A stretch of 64,000 bases of DNA from Liberibacter crescens BT-1. Its GTDB lineage: Bacteria > Pseudomonadota > Alphaproteobacteria > Rhizobiales > Rhizobiaceae. Under the pieces are notes generated by a model, which saw only the letters and a program-made list of their open reading frames with translations, was not told the origin of the DNA and did not search any database. The stretch is taken from contig NC_019907.1 in NCBI RefSeq assembly GCF_000325745.1, positions 702,001-766,000 on the forward strand, given 5' to 3'. The translations under genes and the position numbers were made by a program. Shown here piece after piece: positions 9,724-19,475 of this stretch. The first letter of the stretch is position 1. Each line of letters opens with the position of its first letter.

Positions 9724-10427
9724 AAGCTTTACGCCTCGTAACCAGTTATCCCATTTTACTCGCAAAATGGAACTCACTTCATTACTTGTACTATTTATAC
9801 TACATCCCTATAGCGTGAGTGCTTCAGCTATATTTCTTTTTTAATGAATCACTTTAAAAAACTCAATTTCGAAAGAAATCCCCCCTATATTAGACAAATG
9901 ACTTAAATATAAATTAATAACATAATTTACTTTTTCTATAATATAACTGCGTTATTAAAGGATAATGAATTCCTTATACCATTAAGAAGTTATTTAAAAC
10001 TTATTTTATATGCTTTTAAATTTTTATATTAATATAAAAATGAAGGTTGATTTTTCTTTAATAAAAGAAACTTATTGTATAATCGTGTAATTATAATGTA
10101 CACTATATTATAGTTGCTATAAACAATTGAATTTATTTTATTTTTTTACAATGAAGTTATAATCTTTTAATCTCAATTTTCATTTTTTTAGCTCCTTGTT
10201 AGAGACTTTTTATTTTTTAGCATAGCTTTCTATAAGTTGAGACGTACTTGCTGACTAACCCATTGGCATAAATAATAAATTCCAGTTGCAAGGAAAGAAT
10301 TATTGATTTCCTCCTTTATTCTTCTTGTTATTTAAGAGAGCAGGGGCTACAGGTTACTGTCAATAAAATAAATAAAGAATTGACTTTATAAGTTAAAAGT
10401 TAAACCGCTTGTATATGTTCAACAAAA
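9724..10427. other. Long AT-rich intergenic region between divergent genes
   Basis: About 700 bases separating the GPR-like gene (minus) from the membrane gene at 10428 (plus); promoters for both should lie here. A 33-codon open frame on the minus strand around 10231-10335 looks protein-like (SFLATGIYYLCQWVSQQVRL) but has no start codon and may be a gene scrap. I see no RNA gene or repeat in it. Confidence 0.4.
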
Positions 10428-11198
10428 ATGGAGATAATTTTGACTAAGAAACCTCCTTGCAAAAAGTCAATTAAAACGTATTTTATTCGATATTTTTTGG
10501 TGGTTTTATTTTTTGCTTTTGCTCTTGTTTTTTTAACTGAAAAAATTGCTCGTATTGATTCTTCAAATCTAGGAGATTTCTTTTTTTCTTTACATAAACC
10601 AGCAATTATAACAGTGTTGATTGTATTAGTAAATATGTTAATTATAGATGCCATTTTTGGAATAGCTTTTATTTCATTTATAGTTGCGTATCCGCTTATA
10701 TTAGGTTTGGCTTTTCTATCACAACAAAAGCAGAGTTATTTACCGGACCCATTACTTCCTTATGATATTCTTTTTGGACTTCAGATTTCAAAGCTTGTAG
10801 AAAGTATATTCTTTCAGCAAATATGGTCTATTGTTATTTTTGGAGCTGGTCTTCTTATTTTTTTTATTATTTTCATTTTTTTTATTAAGATAATTTGGCG
10901 TATTTTACCACGAATTCAATTCATTTATAGAATTCTGTGTGTAGCGATTAGTATACCATTATTCACAATGTTCTATTATATCATAGATTTAGAACACAAT
11001 TCACCTTCATTGGTTAGAATGCGTGATACTTTAGGAATAATTCCTGAAGTTTGGGATCAGGCTTCGAATTATCGTCGAAATGGCTTTATTATTGCATTTG
11101 CTTTAAATATACCGATATCAAATATAAAACAGCCCAAAAATTATAATAAGCAAAGCATAAATGATATTGTTGATACAATATTTGCAAAGGAGCAATAG
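10428..11198 (+). CDS. Membrane half of an LTA-synthase/OpgB-like phosphoglycerol transferase
   Basis: A 256-residue protein with an N-terminal basic stretch and about four to five hydrophobic segments (for example YFLVVLFFAFALVFL, ITVLIVLVNMLIIDAIFGIA, FGAGLLIFFIIFIFF). It ends in a soluble tail that includes NIPISNIKQP. It lacks a catalytic domain. Its size and topology match the membrane domain that precedes the sulfatase-like domain in LtaS/OpgB proteins, and the gene directly downstream (2 bases away) encodes exactly that missing domain. I infer that the two products form one split enzyme in the inner membrane. It could also be an unrelated membrane partner; the sequence itself carries no recognisable signature. 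Confidence 0.65.
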   Translation: MEIILTKKPPCKKSIKTYFIRYFLVVLFFAFALVFLTEKIARIDSSNLGDFFFSLHKPAIITVLIVLVNMLIIDAIFGIAFISFIVAYPLILGLAFLSQQKQSYLPDPLLPYDILFGLQISKLVESIFFQQIWSIVIFGAGLLIFFIIFIFFIKIIWRILPRIQFIYRILCVAISIPLFTMFYYIIDLEHNSPSLVRMRDTLGIIPEVWDQASNYRRNGFIIAFALNIPISNIKQPKNYNKQSINDIVDTIFAKEQ

Positions 11199-11199
11199 T

Positions 11200-12438
11200 A
11201 TGAAAAGGCGTGAATTTTTATTAAATTCTTCTCTTTTTGCTGCAACTACGCTTTTGAATTCTATGGTTGCACCAGTTGCATATGGATCTTCTGATGTTAC
11301 AAAAGAAACAAAGATTTCTCAATCAGACCGGACCCCTGATATTATTGCTATAATGAACGAATCTTTATGGGATCCAAATCGGCTTTCAGGGATTACTCTT
11401 ACTCCAGATCCTATGGAATTTATCCGTTCCAATCTTTCAGGATATGTTTTTTCTCCTGAATTTGGTGGAATGACAGCTAATGTTGAATTTGAATTTCTTA
11501 CTAGTTTTTCGAATGCTTTTCTTCCATATGGAAATGTTCCTTATCAAAATATTAGATCGCCGATACCTTCTTTAGCAGATTTTTTTCGAAAACAAGGCTA
11601 CAAAGTAGAAGCTTTTCATCCTTACGAAGGATGGTTTTGGAATCGTTCTGAAGTTTATAAAAATTTTGGTTTTGAGAAATTTTTATCTAAAGAAATTTTG
11701 CCTCCATTGGAAAAGCACGGTGTATTCGCATCTGATGAAGCCTTTATCAAGGTCATTATGAATGAAGCTGATCACAGCACAGATAAACCTGTTTTCTTTT
11801 TTGCAGTTACACTCCAAGGTCATGGTCCTTATAGTCCACATCGTTATCCATATGAAAGAATATCTATTCTTGGTCTTCCTGAAAAAGAAAAGGAAATTCT
11901 TTCAAGTTATATAGAAGGAGTATATGAAGCTGATAAAAGCTTTGAGATGTTAATTAACTGGGCTAAAAAACGCAAGCGTGATACAATAATTGTGTTATTT
12001 GGTGACCATTTACCACCTTTAAGTTCTGTTTATGTTGTTTCAGGATATATGAAAACTCCAGTTGCACAAAGAAAAGCTCCATTTGAAATAATGAAAAAAG
12101 AACATGAAACACCATTGGTTCTCTGGTCATCCTGGGGGGGATCTGTACAACTTAATACACTAAGCCCATCACTTTTATCGTATTATATTTTAAAATTAGC
12201 GGGATATGAACATCCTTATTATACTGAATTTTTAGGTAAAATAGTGAACAACTATTCTGTTATTGATCGAAATGTTTTACTTTCTTCTCATAATGAGGAA
12301 ACTTCTAGTTGGATTAAAAGAAAAATTCCTCCAATAATATCAAGCTGGCAACTTTTGCAATATGATCTTATGTTTGGAAAACAATTTAGCTTAGAAAAGC
12401 TTTTTGCAAATTCACAATCAATAAAAAAATCTGGATAA
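11200..12438 (+). CDS. Tat-exported sulfatase-fold phosphoglycerol transferase (LTA synthase family)
   Basis: 412 residues from ATG 11200, chosen because AGGAG lies at 11188-11192 and a twin-arginine signal peptide then starts the protein (MKRREFLLNSSLFAATTLLN ... VAYG). The mature part is an alkaline-phosphatase/sulfatase fold of the LTA-synthase family. The first metal-ligand strand is IIAIMNESLWD, the nucleophile Thr is in GGMTANVEFEFLTSF, the histidine site is in TLQGHGPYSPHRYP, and the C-terminal metal site is VLFGDHLPPLSS. Such enzymes transfer phosphoglycerol from phosphatidylglycerol, for example to periplasmic glucans (OpgB) in Gram-negative bacteria. The usual N-terminal membrane domain is absent and is encoded by the gene just upstream. 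The substrate here is inferred, not shown. Confidence 0.8.
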   Translation: MKRREFLLNSSLFAATTLLNSMVAPVAYGSSDVTKETKISQSDRTPDIIAIMNESLWDPNRLSGITLTPDPMEFIRSNLSGYVFSPEFGGMTANVEFEFLTSFSNAFLPYGNVPYQNIRSPIPSLADFFRKQGYKVEAFHPYEGWFWNRSEVYKNFGFEKFLSKEILPPLEKHGVFASDEAFIKVIMNEADHSTDKPVFFFAVTLQGHGPYSPHRYPYERISILGLPEKEKEILSSYIEGVYEADKSFEMLINWAKKRKRDTIIVLFGDHLPPLSSVYVVSGYMKTPVAQRKAPFEIMKKEHETPLVLWSSWGGSVQLNTLSPSLLSYYILKLAGYEHPYYTEFLGKIVNNYSVIDRNVLLSSHNEETSSWIKRKIPPIISSWQLLQYDLMFGKQFSLEKLFANSQSIKKSG

Positions 12439-12470
12439 AAAGTTAATAACTTTCCTTATTATAGGCAATA

Positions 12471-14444
12471 TTAATCAATCTTTGATAATCGTTTTAAATC
12501 AGGTGGTGTTGCTTCTATTATTAATTCTTTTATAGCCGTATCAAGATTAAGCTTTATTTGTTGTTGTGAACCAAATCGACGAATATTAACAGAACGTTCT
12601 TCAACTTCTTTATTGCCACAAATCATAATGATAGGAATCTTTTTTGTAGAATGTTCTCTAATTTTATAATTTATTTTTTCATTACGAAGATCTGTTTCAA
12701 CATATAAGTGATTTTTACGCAATAAATGTGCAACTTCTTGAGCATAATCATTCTCTTTGGAAGTGATAGTTGCAATAATTATTTGTATAGGGGAAATCCA
12801 AAGAGGCATATTTCCAGAACAGTTTTCAATCAAAATTCCTAAAAAACGTTCCATAGATCCAAATATGGCGCGATGTATCATAACTGGTTGGCATTTATGT
12901 GAATGTTGATCAATATAAGAAGCTTTAAAACGCTCAGGAAGATTAAAATCAACTTGAATTGTTCCGCATTGCCAATCACGACCTATGGCATCTCGGAGTA
13001 TGTATTCAAATTTTGGTCCGTAAAAAGCTCCTTCTCCTGCTAAAATACCTGTTTTAATCTGTCTTTTTGATGATTTTTCAATAATGTTTAAAACATCTTT
13101 CATAATATTTTCAGCACGATCCCAAAGGATATCTGAACCAATATATTTTTCAGGTCGAGTAGAAAGTTTTATAGTTATTTCTTTAAAACCAAAGTCTTCG
13201 TAAACTGACATAATAAGGTCATTAATTTTAAGACATTCATCAGCCATTTGTTCTTCAGTACAAAAAACATGGGCATCATCTTGAGTAAATCCACGAACAC
13301 GCATCAGTCCATGTAATGCTCCAGAGGGTTCATAGCGATGTACTGAACCAAATTCAGCAAGACGAACAGGAAGTTCACGGTAAGATTTAATACCGTATTT
13401 GAAAATTTTTATATGTCCAGGACAATTCATAGGCTTCAAGGCAAAAGAACGTAAATCTTCTGCCTTTTCATCAGCACAATGGACAGAAAACATATTAGCT
13501 TTATACCAATCCCAATGACCTGATTCTTCCCAAAGTGACTTATCTAGAATTTGTGGTGTACTGATCTCTTCATAATCATCATGAATCCTTCTACGCATAT
13601 AAGACATGAGTGTTTGAAACATTTTCCAGCCTTTATTATGCCAGAATATAACACCTGGTCCTTCTTCAGTAAAATGGAATAGATCCATTTCTCTTCCAAT
13701 TTTACGATGATCACGTTTTTCAGCTTCTGAAAGAAATGTTAAATATTCATTAAGATCTTTTTGAGATGCCCAAGCTGTGCCATAAATACGGGTAAGCATT
13801 GGACGAGAGCTATCTCCACGCCAATAAGCTCCTGCTATCTTCATTAATTTGAAAGCTGTACCAATTTGTCCTGTTGATGCAACATGAGGGCCACGACAGA
13901 GATCCAACCAATTATTTTGAAAATAGATTGAAATATCTTGATTTTTAGGTATCATCTCCAGGATTTCTAATTTATAGATTTCTCCTTTTTCATAGAAAAA
14001 ATTCTTTACTTTTTGGTGAGACCAGATTTCTTTACGAAAGCACTTGTTACTTTCGATAATCTTGCGCATTTGTTTTTCAATCTTGGGAAGATCTTCTGGA
14101 GTAAAAGGCTCTTTTTTTTCACAATCATAATAGAAACCATTGTCTATCACAGGTCCAATTGCTAATTTTGTTTCTGGCCAAAGTTCTTGGATTGCTTCAG
14201 CCATAACGTGTGCACAGCTATGACGAATTAACTCTAGTGCTTTTGTATCGTCACGTGTTATTAATTCAATTTTACCGTCATGGATAGGGTCATTAAGATC
14301 ATAAACCTTACCATTAATTGTATAAGCAAGCACTTTTTTTGCTAGAGAAATCGATATTGATTCTGCTACATTATACCCTGTTGTTTTAGGTGGAAAGCTT
14401 TTAATAGAATTATCAGGAAATATCAGATTTATATCGGAGGACAT
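12471..14444 (-). CDS. thrS: Threonyl-tRNA synthetase
   Basis: A 657-residue class II synthetase of normal length that charges tRNA-Thr. In order: a TGS domain (residues 1-62), the editing domain with the [12 protein letters not shown] zinc-like motif near 74, the catalytic core with the zinc-ligand Cys in [13 protein letters not shown], motif 2 ([20 protein letters not shown]), the conserved His in [15 protein letters not shown], and a C-terminal anticodon-binding domain ([15 protein letters not shown] onward). It converges with the sulfatase-like gene with only 32 bases between. Nearly 500 bases of leader lie upstream, but I recognised no T-box or operator in it. Confidence 0.97.
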   Translation of the reverse strand: MSSDINLIFPDNSIKSFPPKTTGYNVAESISISLAKKVLAYTINGKVYDLNDPIHDGKIELITRDDTKALELIRHSCAHVMAEAIQELWPETKLAIGPVIDNGFYYDCEKKEPFTPEDLPKIEKQMRKIIESNKCFRKEIWSHQKVKNFFYEKGEIYKLEILEMIPKNQDISIYFQNNWLDLCRGPHVASTGQIGTAFKLMKIAGAYWRGDSSRPMLTRIYGTAWASQKDLNEYLTFLSEAEKRDHRKIGREMDLFHFTEEGPGVIFWHNKGWKMFQTLMSYMRRRIHDDYEEISTPQILDKSLWEESGHWDWYKANMFSVHCADEKAEDLRSFALKPMNCPGHIKIFKYGIKSYRELPVRLAEFGSVHRYEPSGALHGLMRVRGFTQDDAHVFCTEEQMADECLKINDLIMSVYEDFGFKEITIKLSTRPEKYIGSDILWDRAENIMKDVLNIIEKSSKRQIKTGILAGEGAFYGPKFEYILRDAIGRDWQCGTIQVDFNLPERFKASYIDQHSHKCQPVMIHRAIFGSMERFLGILIENCSGNMPLWISPIQIIIATITSKENDYAQEVAHLLRKNHLYVETDLRNEKINYKIREHSTKKIPIIMICGNKEVEERSVNIRRFGSQQQIKLNLDTAIKELIIEATPPDLKRLSKID

Positions 14445-14927
14445 AGAATGAGTGCTCTTTTGTAATCCTGTCTATCAAAAAACACAATGAAAAAAGCTAA
14501 TTATTAAAGCTCTTCTCAATTTGCATTCATATGAAACTTATCTAAGAAGCAAGTAATATTAGCAATTTTAAAAATACGCTAAATAGTACTCACCATCGTT
14601 TTAGATTTAATTTTTTATATTTTTACGAACATGATAAAACAATCAAGCGCATAATATTTTATATTTTTTTGAAACTTACATAGAGTTAATAACCTTATTA
14701 AAAATTAAAACTACTTATAAACAATTGATGAAACACTTGTATTTTAAAATAATTAAATAAATAACTTTTATTTTTGATAAAAAAATACAAATACTTTTTT
14801 AATCAATTAAAATAAAACATCACAAATAATTTTTTAAGTTGCATATTCTTGTTTTTACTAAACTAACTTAATAACCTTTAATACATTCACTAACTTGGAT
14901 CTGATTGAGATGATAATGAATATTAAT
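14445..14927. other. AT-rich gap between thrS and the cold-shock gene
   Basis: 483 bases, extremely AT-rich, upstream of thrS and downstream of the cold-shock gene (both minus strand). It presumably carries the thrS promoter and the end of the cold-shock transcript. I see no coding frame, clear hairpin with T-tract, or RNA gene. Confidence 0.4.
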
Positions 14928-15143
14928 TCAAGGAATGAGTTGTAGTTGATCTGCAGAAAGCTTTCCAGTACGGTTATTTTTCACTAATTCATAAGAAACT
15001 TTTTGACCTTCTTTAAGTTCAGAGATTCCAGCACGTTCAACTGTTGATATGTGCAGAAAAACATCCTTTTCATTAGGATCTTCAGGTTGGATAAATCCAT
15101 ATCTCTTTTCATTGCTAAACCATTTTATTAAACCAGTTTCCAT
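14928..15143 (-). CDS. Cold-shock domain protein (CspA family)
   Basis: A single cold-shock domain of 71 residues, a nucleic-acid chaperone that binds single-stranded RNA/DNA. RNP1 is seen as KRYGFIQPE (one aromatic replaced compared with the usual KGFGFI) and RNP2 as DVFLHIS. The start is well fixed by AAGGAG eight bases before ATG 15143. The gene is monocistronic, with a probable long 5' leader, typical for this family. Rhizobia carry several paralogues, so I give no specific number. Confidence 0.93.
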   Translation of the reverse strand: METGLIKWFSNEKRYGFIQPEDPNEKDVFLHISTVERAGISELKEGQKVSYELVKNNRTGKLSADQLQLIP

Positions 15144-15283
15144 GATTTACTCCTTATCATGCAAATAATTTTTGTTTGAGGATTTGTAACCGAATTTGCA
15201 TAAAGGACTATCAATAAAACCACAACCCTTTGGGATAGCTACCATTTCAAACCATTCATCAACAAAAATCGATTTCGGCTTAT

Positions 15284-15312
15284 AAACTAGGAAGAAAACT
15301 GTATTTTGTCAA
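15284..15312 (-). promoter_or_regulatory. Candidate sigma-70-type promoter of the cold-shock gene
   Basis: On the minus strand a perfect TTGACA (15312-15307) is followed after 17 bases by TAGTTT (15289-15284). Transcription from here would give a leader of roughly 135 bases ahead of the cold-shock start, as is common for cspA-type mRNAs. The -10 box is a weak match, so this is tentative. Confidence 0.4.
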
Positions 15313-15437
15313 GATAGAGGACAGAAAACTTTTATTTTATAAAGAAATTAAGTTTCTATTTAAGATATAAAATACTCGATCATTAATTGGAGTATAAAAA
15401 ATTATATTTTTTGATATAAAGTGAAATGTTAATCATT

Positions 15438-15750
15438 ATGACACACTTTAAGGTCATTTTTTTAAATTTTAATTTCCAAAAAATACTTAATACCTCTATT
15501 GAATTGAACAAAAATATTTTTTATAAAAAAAATTATTATTTAAATTTAATAAATTGAATCATGCAGGGATTGGGGTTATTACTTCTCTTCTTTATGATAC
15601 ACTTTATAATCATTTTTTAAATTTTAATTTTCAAAAATACTTAATACTTATATTGAATTGAACCAAAATGTTTTTTATAAAAAAATTATTATTTAAATTT
15701 AATAAATCGAATCATGCAGGGATTGCGATTATTACTGCTCTTCTTTTCCC
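15438..15750 (+). repeat. Tandem direct repeat, about 156 bp, duplicating the 5' end of the TadG-like gene
   Basis: Two imperfect copies lie head to tail: 15438-15593 and 15594-about 15750. Both begin ATGA(C/T)ACACTTTA, continue through an AT-rich leader, and reach the stretch encoding FNK(L/S)NHAGI followed by I(T)(S/A)LL. The second copy is the live 5' end of the gene at 15668. The first copy is a dead duplicate whose frame runs into the second promoter region. The period of 156 is a multiple of three. Confidence 0.85.
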
Positions 15751-16858
15751 AGTTTTATTGGATTCAGGGACATGTATCTTTGATATTGTCAATGTAATTC
15801 GCATCAAACAATTGCTTGAAGATTCAAGCTATGGGGCTGTTCAAGATTGTATGAATGAAATTTTAGAAAAATTGTCTTCCCAATCTCACCAAGAGATTAA
15901 AGAAATAATCAAGGGTAATATAAAAAATCATCTGTATCTCAAAAAAGAGTTTTCTGATCAAGAGATACAAAGAATCACTGATAATGCTTTTATTCAGATC
16001 TCCGATCCCAAAAAAGACACTCCTAAACATAAACCTCTTAAATATACTATTAAGACATATTTGAAGCATGATGTATTCATTTATAGTACTTTGTTAAAGT
16101 TTGCTCTGCATACGCTTGATTATCAGAAGATGCCTGTTAATTCTAATAACGCTATTAATCTTTCTTTACCTATTGTTAAAGTGGTTATGGTTTTAAGTAG
16201 TAATGCTAACTTAGGACGTTTTTTAAAAGGAAAGATAAAACCCCCACCACATGGCATAACGTTTGAAAGACTTATGGCAATGAAATTGCTTGATCATCTA
16301 CATGATCACTTTTTACGTTCTAAAAAAAGACATCTTTTAATGGGTGCAATTCAATATGCAAAATCCATAAAATCCTTACCTTTTATTAGCAGCGAACTTA
16401 GTTCTGATTGGAAGCTAGCAAAAGAATTTTCCAAGAACTTAAATGTTAAATATGAAATGGGATGGGATAGTCCTGCGAAGGCTCTTGATAAAGCCAAGAA
16501 GATGTTAAACTGTTCCGATTGTAATAATAACAATCTTTATAAAAGGTATGTTATCCTATTTATGGGTCCTATTACAAAAAATAAAGCTCATTTGCCAGCT
16601 GGTGGTCCTGAAAAAACTTTGGAGGATACAAAAAAATATTGTATGGCGCTTCATGAAGATGGTATTGAAATCATTTCTGTAATGTTGGATTTCGATCTGG
16701 AGGTCATGAATGTTTTGCAGCAATGTGCATCTGATGGTCATTACTATAACGTTGAATATTCTGGTACTAACTCGGTAACGGCACACAGTCAAGATATAGC
16801 TTCCGGAATTATAGATGACTATGAGAAGGCCAAGAAATATAATTTTATAGATTTATAA
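15668..16858 (+). CDS. TadG-like protein with degenerate vWA domain
   Basis: 396 residues. The N-terminus is a TadE/TadG-type anchor: a basic stretch, NHAGIAIITALLFPVLLDSG as membrane segment, then the pseudopilin-like helix. A vWA-like domain starts near residue 170, but where active vWA proteins read DxSxS it reads VVMVLSSNANLGRF, so the metal-ion-dependent adhesion site is lost. The C-terminus keeps the vWA strand pattern (RYVILFMGPIT, GIEIISVMLD). Relatives belong to Tad/Flp pilus loci, where TadG is thought to anchor pilus assembly in the cell envelope. A paralogue fragment follows at 17113 and a third copy with an intact site is at 46015. The upstream region is duplicated. Confidence 0.75.
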   Translation: MFFIKKLLFKFNKSNHAGIAIITALLFPVLLDSGTCIFDIVNVIRIKQLLEDSSYGAVQDCMNEILEKLSSQSHQEIKEIIKGNIKNHLYLKKEFSDQEIQRITDNAFIQISDPKKDTPKHKPLKYTIKTYLKHDVFIYSTLLKFALHTLDYQKMPVNSNNAINLSLPIVKVVMVLSSNANLGRFLKGKIKPPPHGITFERLMAMKLLDHLHDHFLRSKKRHLLMGAIQYAKSIKSLPFISSELSSDWKLAKEFSKNLNVKYEMGWDSPAKALDKAKKMLNCSDCNNNNLYKRYVILFMGPITKNKAHLPAGGPEKTLEDTKKYCMALHEDGIEIISVMLDFDLEVMNVLQQCASDGHYYNVEYSGTNSVTAHSQDIASGIIDDYEKAKKYNFIDL

Positions 16859-17112
16859 AGTAGAGAGTATCTTAAATTTAATAGATTTTTTAAAAGAAGA
16901 TATTAATTTTTAAGATGCTTCTTTAAGTGTACTGTTACCTTATTCTGGAAGATAAAGGCTCAAGCTGTTTTCTTATATCTTATTTTTAAGTTCTATTTAC
17001 ATCTTAAAGATGAAAAATTTTAATAAATTTTAAATTTTAAATTTAACCAATTTAAAATTTATTACATTTAGTTATTAGTTTAATTATTAATAATGATCAA
17101 ACTGAGCTAAGA

Positions 17113-17619
17113 ATGGTATCTTACAATAAACATTGGTTTAAATTTCATGAGTTACGTCATGGAAATTTTTCTTTGATTAGTGCTATTATTTTTCCTGTTT
17201 TTATGATAACAGGTGTATTTTTTTATGATATTATAAATTTAATGACAATTAAAAATCAGCTGCAAGAAGTTACTCGTACTGCCGCTAACGATTCTATTAA
17301 TCAAGTATCAGGAAACATTTCTCTAGACGTAATAAGTAAGCTTATTAAAGTTAAAATAACTAACTATCTCGCTATAAACCAAGGATTTTCCACTGAAAAT
17401 ATAGAACAAATTATTAATGCAACTAGTATTTCTGTACAGAATCTTTCTACGCTTCCTATTGTATATTTAATCAAAACACATATACACTATAATCCATTAA
17501 TTTATAGCAGTGTTTTTAAATATTTTTACTCTGATATAAGTATAGATATACAGGATTCTGAAAAAGTTTCTATTTCTAGTGATAAAATTATCAAGATTAT
17601 TTATACCTGTTGCTCTTAA
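17113..17619 (+). CDS. Truncated TadG-like protein (N-terminal half only)
   Basis: 168 residues that align by eye with the first ~165 residues of the neighbouring TadG-like protein. They share a basic leader, a membrane segment (GNFSLISAIIFPVFMITGVF), the helix with IKNQLQEVTRTAANDSINQ, and the segment TENIEQIINATSISVQ. The product stops where the vWA domain would begin, ending KIIYTCCS. Either a 3' deletion has removed the vWA part or the gene now works as a small TadE-like pseudopilin. It is separated from the previous gene by about 250 AT-rich bases and ends 45 bases before the convergent pyrE. Confidence 0.6.
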   Translation: MVSYNKHWFKFHELRHGNFSLISAIIFPVFMITGVFFYDIINLMTIKNQLQEVTRTAANDSINQVSGNISLDVISKLIKVKITNYLAINQGFSTENIEQIINATSISVQNLSTLPIVYLIKTHIHYNPLIYSSVFKYFYSDISIDIQDSEKVSISSDKIIKIIYTCCS

Positions 17620-17664
17620 ACATGATTATCAATCCTGTATTCAATAGGATTTATCATTAAAATT

Positions 17665-18354
17665 CTAGAGACAGGAAATACCACCGTTATGAGCTGACCA
17701 CTGCATTGGATTGTTAATGAAATTTTCAGTTTGATACAAGGTTTGCTTATCAAATATTTTTAATTTTTGAGCTACTTTAAAAATATCATTCCAGGTAATA
17801 AGATAGTGAAGTTTTATATCTTTTTCTTTGAAACATGCCTCAACATTAGGAAAAATTCCATAGAAAAAAAGACTTAATCCGTGTTCGACTATGCCTCCAG
17901 CATCACGGATAGTATTAATAAAATTAAACATTGAACCTCCTAATGTGGTGAGGTCCTCTATTACCAGAACACGGGCTCCTTTAGGCATATAACCTTCAAT
18001 TTTCTCCTTGCTCCCATGAATTTTAGGATTTTTGCGTACATAGATCATTGGTAATCTAAGACGTTCAGCCAAAAAAGCTGCAAAAGGAATACCTGCTGTT
18101 TCACCACCTGCAATGATATCAATACATTCAAAACCAGCGTTTCGTAATATTGTCGTTACTGCAAAATCAATTATTGCTGAGCGAATACGTACAAAAGAGA
18201 TTAACTTCCGACAATCAATATAAACAGGACTCATAATTCCTGATGAGAGCTTATAAGGTTTATCTGGAGAAAAATTTACGGCTTGCACTTCAAATAACAT
18301 TTTAGCCATTAATTCTGTTATTATTTCTGGTTCAGAAAAGCTGCTATAAATCAT
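17665..18354 (-). CDS. pyrE: Orotate phosphoribosyltransferase
   Basis: 229 residues. Catalyses orotate plus PRPP to orotidine monophosphate in pyrimidine synthesis. The PRPP-binding motif is ARVLVIEDLTTLGGSMF, with the flexible catalytic loop around PMIYVRKNPKIHGSKEKIEG. The N-terminal part KPYKLSSGIMSPVYIDCRKL binds orotate. Start ATG 18354. It follows pyrC on the same strand 80 bases downstream, so the pair acts in consecutive stages of the same pathway and is probably one transcript. Confidence 0.95.
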   Translation of the reverse strand: MIYSSFSEPEIITELMAKMLFEVQAVNFSPDKPYKLSSGIMSPVYIDCRKLISFVRIRSAIIDFAVTTILRNAGFECIDIIAGGETAGIPFAAFLAERLRLPMIYVRKNPKIHGSKEKIEGYMPKGARVLVIEDLTTLGGSMFNFINTIRDAGGIVEHGLSLFFYGIFPNVEACFKEKDIKLHYLITWNDIFKVAQKLKIFDKQTLYQTENFINNPMQWSAHNGGISCL

Positions 18355-18434
18355 TCATAAATATCCTTTTGAAGGCACGGTTGGATGCTCACAATACGTA
18401 TTAGGTTTTCTTAAAACCAGAAAAAAGTATATAA

Positions 18435-19475
18435 TTAATTCTTAACCTTCCAATAGAGTGGCATATTCGGATTAAATACAGTTATAGATCCCATATTTGT
18501 TTGTTTTTTAGAAGGGAAATCAATAGGGGAATGATGTCGGACTAAAGTAATCTTTTCTGTATTTAATGGCATTTTGTACCATGAAGCTCCATTAGAAGAG
18601 ATAAAAGCTTCCAAATTTTCAAGTTTATTTTCTTGTTCAAAAACCTGGGCAAGACAACTTAAGGCATTTATTGCTGTATAAATCCCTGCACAACCAGATG
18701 AACATTCTTTCATAGAATCAATATGAGGAGCGGAATCACTCCCAAAAAAGAAGCGAGAATCACCTGAAACGGCTGCTTTTCGAAGAGCCAAACGATCTTT
18801 TTCACGTTTAGCAATAGGTAAACAATAATAATGAGGATTAATTCCATTTATGAAAAGAGCATTGCGATTGATGATCAGATGGTGTGCGGTAATTGATCCA
18901 GCAAGATTTTCTTTAGAATTTAAAATATAATCAATACTATTAGAAGTTGTTAAGTGTTCAAGAGTAATTTTTAAACCTGGAAAACGTTTGCGCAGAGGAT
19001 CTAATACAGTTTCAATAAATACAGTTTCCCGATCAAAGATGTCAACATCAGTATTGACTATCTCACCATGTATGCACAGAGGAAGGCCTATTTTTTCCAT
19101 TCGCTCAAGGAGATGCATTATCTTATCGATATTATGTATACCATGAAAGGAATTTGTTGTGCTGTTTGCAGGATAAAGTTTAATTGCATGAATCACTCCT
19201 GCACGAGCTCCTTCTTCCATATCATCTGGGTTTGTCTCTTCAGTAAGATAGAGAGTCAATAAGGGTTCAAAGTGATGATTATCAGGAAGACAATCAATGA
19301 TACGTTTCTTATAAGCTTTTGCGTCAGAGATCGTAATAATAGGAGGGATAAGATTCGGCATGATGAGTGCACGTTTGAAATGCTGGCTGCTATCAGTAAT
19401 CACACTCCTTAATATTTCTCCGTCACGAAGATGCAGATGCCAATCATCTGGAAAAGAAATAATAAGAGACTGCAT
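18435..19475 (-). CDS. pyrC: Dihydroorotase
   Basis: 346 residues, the length of class II (E. coli-type) dihydroorotase. Interconverts carbamoyl-aspartate and dihydroorotate. The metal-binding HxH is in [17 protein letters not shown] near residue 12, the carbamylated-lysine region is [13 protein letters not shown] near residue 98, further metal histidines are in LCIHGE and TLEHLTT, and the catalytic Asp is in [10 protein letters not shown]. pyrE follows downstream. All expected residues are visible and the gene looks intact. Confidence 0.96.
   Translation of the reverse strand: MQSLIISFPDDWHLHLRDGEILRSVITDSSQHFKRALIMPNLIPPIITISDAKAYKKRIIDCLPDNHHFEPLLTLYLTEETNPDDMEEGARAGVIHAIKLYPANSTTNSFHGIHNIDKIMHLLERMEKIGLPLCIHGEIVNTDVDIFDRETVFIETVLDPLRKRFPGLKITLEHLTTSNSIDYILNSKENLAGSITAHHLIINRNALFINGINPHYYCLPIAKREKDRLALRKAAVSGDSRFFFGSDSAPHIDSMKECSSGCAGIYTAINALSCLAQVFEQENKLENLEAFISSNGASWYKMPLNTEKITLVRHHSPIDFPSKKQTNMGSITVFNPNMPLYWKVKN

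Noticed and set aside
10231-10335. Minus-strand open frame with a protein-like sequence (SFLATGIYYLCQWVSQQ)
   Set aside because: No start codon, no ribosome site in frame and only about 33 codons; at most a gene scrap.
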